Below are positions 57,781-64,000 of a stretch of 64,000 nucleotides of DNA, piece after piece. The notes under the pieces were generated by a model. That model searched no databases. It was given only the letters and a program-made list of their open reading frames with translations, and was not told where the DNA came from. The stretch comes from Wurfbainia villosa (lineage: Eukaryota; Streptophyta; Magnoliopsida; Zingiberales; Zingiberaceae), in contig CM046004.1 of the NCBI GenBank assembly GCA_025175895.1, forward strand, positions 3,844,001 through 3,908,000. Reading direction: 5' to 3'. The position numbers were made by a program, and so were the translations under genes. Each line of letters begins with the position of its first letter. Positions within the stretch are counted from its first letter, which is position 1.

Positions 57781-58920
57781 TTAACTGTGGCTGCTTCTCC
57801 GCAGCAAATCGCTGAACCGCCTCAGGATCTGCTTCTTCTTTTTCCGTTGGGCCGAGTCCCACCCGCCCTCAGCCACCGGCTTCGCCTCCTCCTCCGCTGC
57901 CATCCTCTGCTTTGGCAACTGCTCCGCCGAATCAAAAATAGAGCCCTCAAACCGGTACATATCTACGCCCGCCGACCGCCGCCGCCAATTCTCCGACCGG
58001 TACTTCGCCATCCGCTTCACCTTGGACGGCTCAGGCTCGATCACCTCCGGTGAAACCAGCAGGCTCTGTAGTTCCCTGACGCTCTCCAGCGCCGCCACCT
58101 CGCCTTCCTTGGCGCACTCCAACTCCTGTCTAGCCACCTGGAGAGCGTCCTGGAGCAGAGCATTCTCCCGCCGGGCGATCTCCAGCGCCCCCTTCACCAC
58201 CGAAGCCTCATTGATGGCCTGCTTCACGATGTCCCGGAGCTTTGCCGCTTCCTCCCGCGCCACCCGGTGTTCCTGCACCGTCCTCGCGCGGTCCATTCGC
58301 GCCTCGGCCAGCTCGTCCTCGCACGTCCGGACGCATTCCAAGAACCCAGCCTCCTTCGTCTGCCACGTCACCAATGATTCCTCCACCGCTGCCTTCAGCC
58401 TCCCCTCCTCCGCCTCGGCGCCGCGTAGTCCGGCGCGAAGCCTCTCGATCTCGCCGCGCGCGGCCTCGAGTTCCACCTTAAGGAGGCTGGACTCGGTGTT
58501 GACCTCCTTGAGAGCGAGCGCGAACCCGTCCATGGCGCGCTTGCTCTTCTCCTCTTCCGCGAGCGCTAGGTGGAGTTCGGTCCGCAGCGCGTCAACCTCG
58601 TCGCCCTGGTGGCGGAGGGACGTCGTCGCCTGGAGCGATCTCAATTCGAGCTTGGTTTCCTCGAGCAAGATCTTCGTCTGCTCCAGCTGCTTCGTTTGAT
58701 AGGTCAAGGATTCGAGCATGCGGCGCTCGGATTCCTTGGCCTTGTCGAGCTCGGATCGGAGCTCCTCGATGCTTCCTTTGGATTGGACTTTCCATTCCCG
58801 ATCTTCAAACACCTTCCACTGCACCTCTTCGAGTTCTTCCACGACTCGGCATCTCTCCTGGCCGGTCTTGTGGAGCTGCTCTCGGAGCACCACCGCCTCG
58901 GCCTCTCCTTCTTTTTCCAT
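57781..58920 (-). CDS. WEB-family coiled-coil protein
   Basis: A single-exon minus-strand frame from the ATG at 58920 gives 379 aa. Nearly all of it is heptad-rich coiled coil (EELRSELDKAKESERRMLES, LEQTKILLEETKLELRSLQA, GEIERLRAGLRGAEAEEGRL, ARRENALLQDALQVARQELE), then a basic tail (KRMAKYRSENWRRRSAGVD and QRKKKKQILRRFSDLLRRSS). The pattern is that of small WEB (DUF827) proteins; larger family members help chloroplast photorelocation and actin control. The frame is open 16 codons further upstream, but without an ATG. Very GC-rich coding sequence. The function of the small members is unknown. Confidence 0.8.
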   Translation of the reverse strand: MEKEGEAEAVVLREQLHKTGQERCRVVEELEEVQWKVFEDREWKVQSKGSIEELRSELDKAKESERRMLESLTYQTKQLEQTKILLEETKLELRSLQATTSLRHQGDEVDALRTELHLALAEEEKSKRAMDGFALALKEVNTESSLLKVELEAARGEIERLRAGLRGAEAEEGRLKAAVEESLVTWQTKEAGFLECVRTCEDELAEARMDRARTVQEHRVAREEAAKLRDIVKQAINEASVVKGALEIARRENALLQDALQVARQELECAKEGEVAALESVRELQSLLVSPEVIEPEPSKVKRMAKYRSENWRRRSAGVDMYRFEGSIFDSAEQLPKQRMAAEEEAKPVAEGGWDSAQRKKKKQILRRFSDLLRRSSHS

Positions 58921-61200
58921 TTCCTTATTCACAGCGGCGATGATTAATTTTGTCCGAAAAAGAGCCAACGATCATGGAGGAATCAGCAAGGAATAGAGTT
59001 AGGCAGGGAGGTTAAGCCAGGAGTTGCTTAGAAATAAAGAGGGCGATGTTAAAGGAGCGCCGCCCGCTTGGCGGTGTAACCAGATTCGGCGGGACGACCA
59101 CGTACCGTTGGAGAAGACGGAACGATAAGCTGGTTGGAATCGTTGACTACGATTCCCATGTTGTTTTTTCGGTGGTTGACTCAGTGGCTTCACCACTGAA
59201 GCCACCTCAATGGTTTCATCAGCCACAGCCACAGGCGACGTCACCACCATGCAGCTCTGCTATGCCATCTGCAGACACTCTTCCTCCTCGTCCTCCCCAC
59301 CGTACGTGCTACTAGGTCGTTGGCTCGTTGCCCCAGGCACCAAAGGCCATGGCTTCTCGGCTTCTCCTGCTAGGTACGCTCGAGGTCGTCGTCGTCGCCC
59401 CACCTACTGAAGAACTCTCTGAATCTCATTTAGTGAGTGTTGTCTAGATCTGCAGTCCGTTCAGTTTCCTCGATTGCCGGCTTTGGGTTTTAGGCCTTCT
59501 CCACTGTGCCTTTTGGAATTGCTATGCCAATTCTAGGTCTCTCTTCTCATTTTCCCGGCCTCCTCGATCCCCTACCCCTCTTAGTCATGCCATGCCAAAT
59601 GAATCTAATCTCTGCGATGAACAATCCAATACATAGCGATGCGTCGTGCTCACCGATTAACGTAACAGGGCAACACCCACAGGGGTTTTAACCGGTAAAT
59701 TAAGACTTTTACGTCAACGTGCGTCAGTGGGCTAGCAATGCTCTGCGTGATCTCTCGGACGGTCAAATCAGCGCAGAACTGAGAAATAAGGAAGATCTCT
59801 CGAATGTGTGACAAGGGAGCAGAGCTGTGACTGCTCACCTTCGTCAATCTCACTTACTCTTTTACATCAATAAAATGAGGGTTTTCCTCCGTGTGGGTTG
59901 CCACATGAGCTTGGGACCGGCTCCGGCGGCCGAGAAATGCTGGCCCGCCAACGGGGGGACAGCAACGGTCTCATTCGCTGCTCGATCGCCATCGCTCGAT
60001 CGCCTTCCTCGCGTCATCCCTAAAGCAAGCTGACAGCTTGTTAGAGACGATTATTGACAGACTTGTATTAAGGCTGCAGCCGTGAAGAATGATCAGGAGT
60101 TAGAATTACCGTGAGCAAGTTTCTGGTTGGTTGAGATGTTTTACAGTAAAATTTATTTTGAAGATTTCTTTTTTATTAACGTTAAGGTATTTGAATTTTC
60201 GATCCAATTAGTTTTTGAAAGTGATAGCTCTTGCTCGATCTATGGATCTTCGAGATGCCTCGCTAACAATTGAGCCGGATAAAATCGGAGCTCAAATGAC
60301 TTCCATTGACCATCAAAGATAAATTAAGAAAATATTTATAATTTTTTCACGATTCAATTCGTACTCTACAATCGCATCATCTCTAAATGATAGTCCAATG
60401 TCGAAATTATACTCTGTCCATCGGACAAACTCTTAAGTTTCAGAATTATCCGAATAATTTTTTTTTAAATTCGTCATCAAATGATATCACACTAAAAAAT
60501 TAAATTATATTTTCCTATAAAATTTATATATCTCCGTTTTAACTGCTGCACCCTACCTTTAGGGCAAATGGAGTGATCGATCTTGGACGATTTCTGATCG
60601 ACTCGAGATGGAGATTCGAGCTCAAGGCGAGTTGGAAAAAGAATAAATCAAAAGTTAACATGTTTAAAATTAGGTTAATTAAGGATTGGCATTAGCCATG
60701 CATGATGAGAGGGTGTATTTCTTCGTTTGATGGGATTATGTGTTAATGTTATACATAACACACAAATTTATCATCAGAAAGTCCAAAAAAATGATCTAAT
60801 TAATATTTTATTTAATTACGAGCTCATGATTTAATAAATATAATTAAATTTTATTGGTGTAGAAATTAGTTAATATCTATATTCTGTTATTATTGATCGA
60901 TGGGATAAAAACGAAAAAGGATTTAAAGATATAAATAGAATCGCGATGATTGCAGAGTTAAGGTAATATGACTTCTTTTCATCCCGTCACAGAGGAGATT
61001 ACTATAATCCTCATCTTAACCTCTACAAATTAACATTAAGCCGTCGGCACTTCTTATTCTTGATTTTTAGGTTTTTTAGGCGAGAACTAAAATTTGATTT
61101 GTATATGATACCCTTATAATCCGACTTGAGGAATAAAGGAAGAAATAACAAAGGGTTAAAAGGGAAGAGAGTAAGATCAAATGCATTCGGGGTATATATT
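58921..61200. other. Region upstream of the WEB-like gene
   Basis: 58921-60040 is moderately GC-rich; frames such as 59046-59315 and 59827-60033 match no known family. 60100-61200 is AT-rich. A stretch at 60430-60520 (ccgaataatttttttttaaattcgtc) is the inverse of 28225-28345. Confidence 0.5.
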
Positions 61201-61229
61201 TGAATCAAGGAGGGCCTAGCTTGAAAGGT

Positions 61230-61480
61230 TAAGCCAATCGCAACTCGGGGAGCTGAGTTGGGTTGACAACCAAAATAATGACGAATAGTAACTCAGAAAG
61301 CCGAGGTAGGTTATAAGCGCATGTGCTCGATGGCCAGGACAAGATTAAATAGCGACTCGGAAGATCGAGTTGAGTTATATGCACCTCGGCTTAAATGACT
61401 AGAATAGTGTAAGAAAGCAAGTCGAAAAAATGAGTTAAATCAGTAACAAGGTAACTCGGAAAACAGAGTGGAGTTTGTGT
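61230..61480. repeat. Degenerate repeat of CTCGG...CCGAGTT stems
   Basis: Five units at about 61239, 61288, 61355, 61418 and 61454: 'caactcggggagctgagttg', 'taactcagaaagccgaggta', 'cgactcggaagatcgagttg', 'caagtcgaaaaaatgagtt' and 'taactcggaaaacagagtg'. Each can fold as a short hairpin. Confidence 0.6.
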
Positions 61481-63377
61481 GTGAATAAGGAGGGGTCCAT
61501 TGGTAAAATGAAGATAAGGAAGGAGGATCCATACTATGTTTTTTCATGAGAGTTTGTTACGCAGCATAACAAACGAAGGCACATGAAAAATCCCACAGAA
61601 TATTCTTAATAACTCTCACTTATTAATATCATAACAGTATTATTCTTCAGACTAGGATGACACCCCACGTGGACGATGATTCAGGTGATTTGTTACGCGA
61701 TAGTTAACTTTAGGGGCGACAAAGATAAAAGGAAGAAGGAAAGAAGAAGAATGAGACTTTTTTTTCTCTCTCTCTTGCTTTCTCTCGGTGGTTGATTCGA
61801 ATCGAATTCAATATACCATTTGCTTTCTAAAAAAAAATTTTGAACAATCATTTTAATGATTTCTCTCAGATTTTCTATCGAAGAGGAAGATAAATCAGAT
61901 GTATACTAATATAGATTGTCTCAACAGATTTCGACATCTCAAATGATTGACTTCCGATCCATTTAAGAAAAAGTTTGAAAATACATCGTAGATAGAAATC
62001 GATCCAAGAATTCTTAAAAATTTACAAGACATCTTACTATTGCACCATAGCCCACTGAGGAAGGACGGGGACTCTTTGATATAGAATCTCCTAATTTAAT
62101 TTGGTTTTGCATAGCTTTAATTTTAATTTCCTTGTTGCCGAACAAAGTATTCTCCCAAAAGAATAAATATCAAAGTTTTTGGTTCATAACTAAATCAAGA
62201 AGAGCGTGGATAAGAAATTAACCCAATAAAATGATCTAATTAATGTTTATTTTTTCAAATAAAATTGTGAATATATATATATATATAAATTTCTAAGAGT
62301 CACAATGATAATTTTATATTAATTACTATTCGGACCATTGGAAAAATTTATGAACTAGAACATCTAAATGTTATTTTAGTTGTGGAAATAAAAAAAAAAA
62401 TTAAGTTCATGCAAGAATGCAATGATCGTCAAGTATTATATTATTGTTTTTACATGGTAGAAAGGTGTGAAACATGTTTGTTTACGAGTTATTGGCATAG
62501 AGGAGAGGATGATGTGAGGTGGAAAGAAAGAATTTTGGAATAAATTTCCTCTTGGAATTTGACTTTGTGACTTTTCCAAGAGGCCTAGATTCAATTGACT
62601 AGTTACGCTTCCATCCTCCATCAAGAATCCATCCATCGCTAGACGACATAAATTACCATTCAACCTTTGCAACTTTTCTATTTTTAATGTTTTTTTTAAT
62701 CACCGTCTGCGTATCATATTTAAAGATAATTAATTACTTTCCTTTTTAAAATAAAACACAAAGTATAAAAAATAAAAAATAAAAGCTAAAGTAATGCTTA
62801 AATTGCAGTGTCATCGTACTCCACGACCTATGGATGGACTAATAACAAATAAAAACAACTACTTCTAAGCTACATATATATATATATATATATATTCTCG
62901 AAATTGAAAATTTAAGATGCATGATTAGAAAATCTATTCAAAGTCGACCACGTCTTCATCTAGAAGTATTAAAGGGTGTGTCTTGCAACAGGACACGATG
63001 CAGTGATAAAAATAAAAAAGTATTTTATAGAAAAATACAGTTTGATTTTTTACTGCAATATTATTTGACGGTGAATTTAGAAAAAAAAATCTATTTAGAT
63101 GGCTCTGGAACTCAAAAGTTTACCCGGTGAATGGAATATGACTTCGACGTTGGACCATCTCGCTCAGAGATGACATGGATGTGAAATCCGGACTGAACCA
63201 TGAAAAAACTGTGAGTACTTTCCTAATTTACCCTTAGTGGCCGATGAAGGTCACTTGGGCTCCGACCTTACCCAACTTAGTTGTTGGTGAGGTGTCTCGA
63301 AAGGTCGTAGGATAGGGTCGGTCACTCTCAAGGATTAGTTGGATCGAAAGTTTGGATATCCTAGTGTTAATAAAAAA
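61481..63377. other. AT-rich region without recognised gene
   Basis: It contains (AT)n runs at 62272-62286 and 62873-62895. Frames at 62436-62672 and 62921-63130 have no known counterpart. 63150-63377 is more GC-rich and may be part of an unknown repeat. Confidence 0.5.
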
Positions 63378-64000
63378 ATTAAAGGGTGTGCTTGACTTTA
63401 AGTGCAAAAGAGTATTCTTTAAGTGGGTAAGGATCGATTTTCAGAGAGGTCATGACTCTGGATTATTGATCGATTCCCTCCTTTTCACTTGCCGCCTAGG
63501 TTCCTGACTTACCTCCTCCACCAGAAAGGATGGCCGAATGAGGCTACTAATATGGCAGTTCCACATTTATTAAAAGAGTGTGCCTTTGTCCGAATGAGAG
63601 GGTCTTATGGTTAGTGCGACAGTAGAGTTGTACCAATGAGAAAGAGTCAATTTCTAAGGGTTGCAAGCTTTCGGAGGTGCTTGCCCTCCTGCGGCACTAG
63701 CTCTGCATTGGACAATGTGCTCTCTGTAATTCACCTCTTTCGTATTTACTGTGAGACCGACTGACGAGGACACTGAGGACGAGAGAATTGATTTGTGCAC
63801 CAATTAAAGGGTGTGCCTTTAGTCCTCCCCACAGGAGGGTCTTGTGATCAGCACGGTAGCAAAATTGCATTAATGAGCAAGGGTCAATCTTCGAAGGCTA
63901 CAAGTCTTTCGGAGTACCTGCCATTCTATCTGTTAGTTCTGTGTTGGACAATATACTATTTGTGATTTATTTTCTTTGTATTGACTGTAAGATCAATTGA
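63378..64000 (+). mobile_element. Three SINE copies head to tail
   Basis: Units begin ATTAAAGGGTGTGC at about 63378, 63569 (as ATTAAAAGAGTGTGCC) and 63803; the third runs to the window edge. Copies 2 and 3 have an A-box-like TGGTTAGTGCGAC / TGATCAGCACGGT and a B-box-like GGGTCAATCTTC, then the module 'gtaattcacctctttcgtatttactgtgagaccgac'. Copy 1 carries 'gacttacctcctccacc...gctactaatatggcagttccac', which parallels the 3' module of the SINE at 19803. Confidence 0.65.

Noticed and set aside
58022..58699. 225-codon plus-strand Ser-rich frame
   Set aside because: Shadow of the GC-rich coiled-coil gene on the minus strand.
57781..58968. Extension of the WEB-like frame to 58968
   Set aside because: The codon at 58968 is TTG, an unlikely start in plants; the first in-frame ATG is at 58920.
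62873..62895. (AT)n run as an origin or matrix site
   Set aside because: Simple microsatellite; similar runs occur at 29078, 54190 and 62272.
1..64000. tRNA, rRNA or CRISPR-like arrays
   Set aside because: None seen; the only regular arrays are the Tat 88-bp repeat and LTR palindromes, and the only pol III-like boxes belong to SINEs.

Overview
The window is nuclear DNA from a flowering plant, most likely a commelinid monocot. Intron-bearing genes with very GC-rich exons (expansin, peroxidase, WEB-like protein) sit in AT-rich sequence full of plant LTR retrotransposons, a LINE and SINEs. The genus cannot be named from the sequence; the LTR types and exon GC bias would fit Zingiberales, but that is only a guess. 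No tRNA, rRNA or CRISPR array was seen.

Layout. Bases 1-12,437 are a nest of retrotransposons: a Ty1/copia LTR fragment, a truncated LTR of a hairpin-rich family, and a deleted copia element (1905-12437, flanks CAATA/CAATG) whose middle is occupied by an 8.7-kb minus-strand Ty3/gypsy element of the Tat type, with gag, protease, RT-RNaseH, a second RNase H, integrase and a plus-strand antisense ORF. Bases 13,367-25,351 hold a DeSI/PPPDE-type cysteine peptidase gene with four exons and two introns over 5 kb; intron 2 carries a SINE (16-bp TSD) and a 3.2-kb LINE (perfect 20-bp TSD). Next come an alpha-expansin (26,375-27,343), a class III peroxidase (29,174-30,308), a NIGT1/HHO-type GARP transcription factor (31,945-34,184), a SecE-like small membrane protein (36,962-40,510), a MORN-repeat phosphatidylinositol-4-phosphate 5-kinase (46,193-50,222), a small secreted cysteine-rich peptide (52,563-52,829) and a minus-strand WEB-family coiled-coil protein (57,781-58,920). 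Two solo LTRs (42,684-44,315 and 54,548-56,262) and about ten SINE copies sit between or inside them, ending in a head-to-tail SINE trio at the right edge.

The genes form no operon or cluster. Expansin and peroxidase both act in the cell wall (loosening versus oxidative cross-linking), but their adjacency is probably chance. The most notable signals are the Tat element (about 2% LTR divergence by eye, many coding breaks, an antisense ORF with a candidate TATA box and an 88-bp tandem array), a SINE family sharing one 3' module, and LTRs built from arrays of short palindromes. All exon boundaries were placed by eye from GT-AG sites, reading frame and family conservation.
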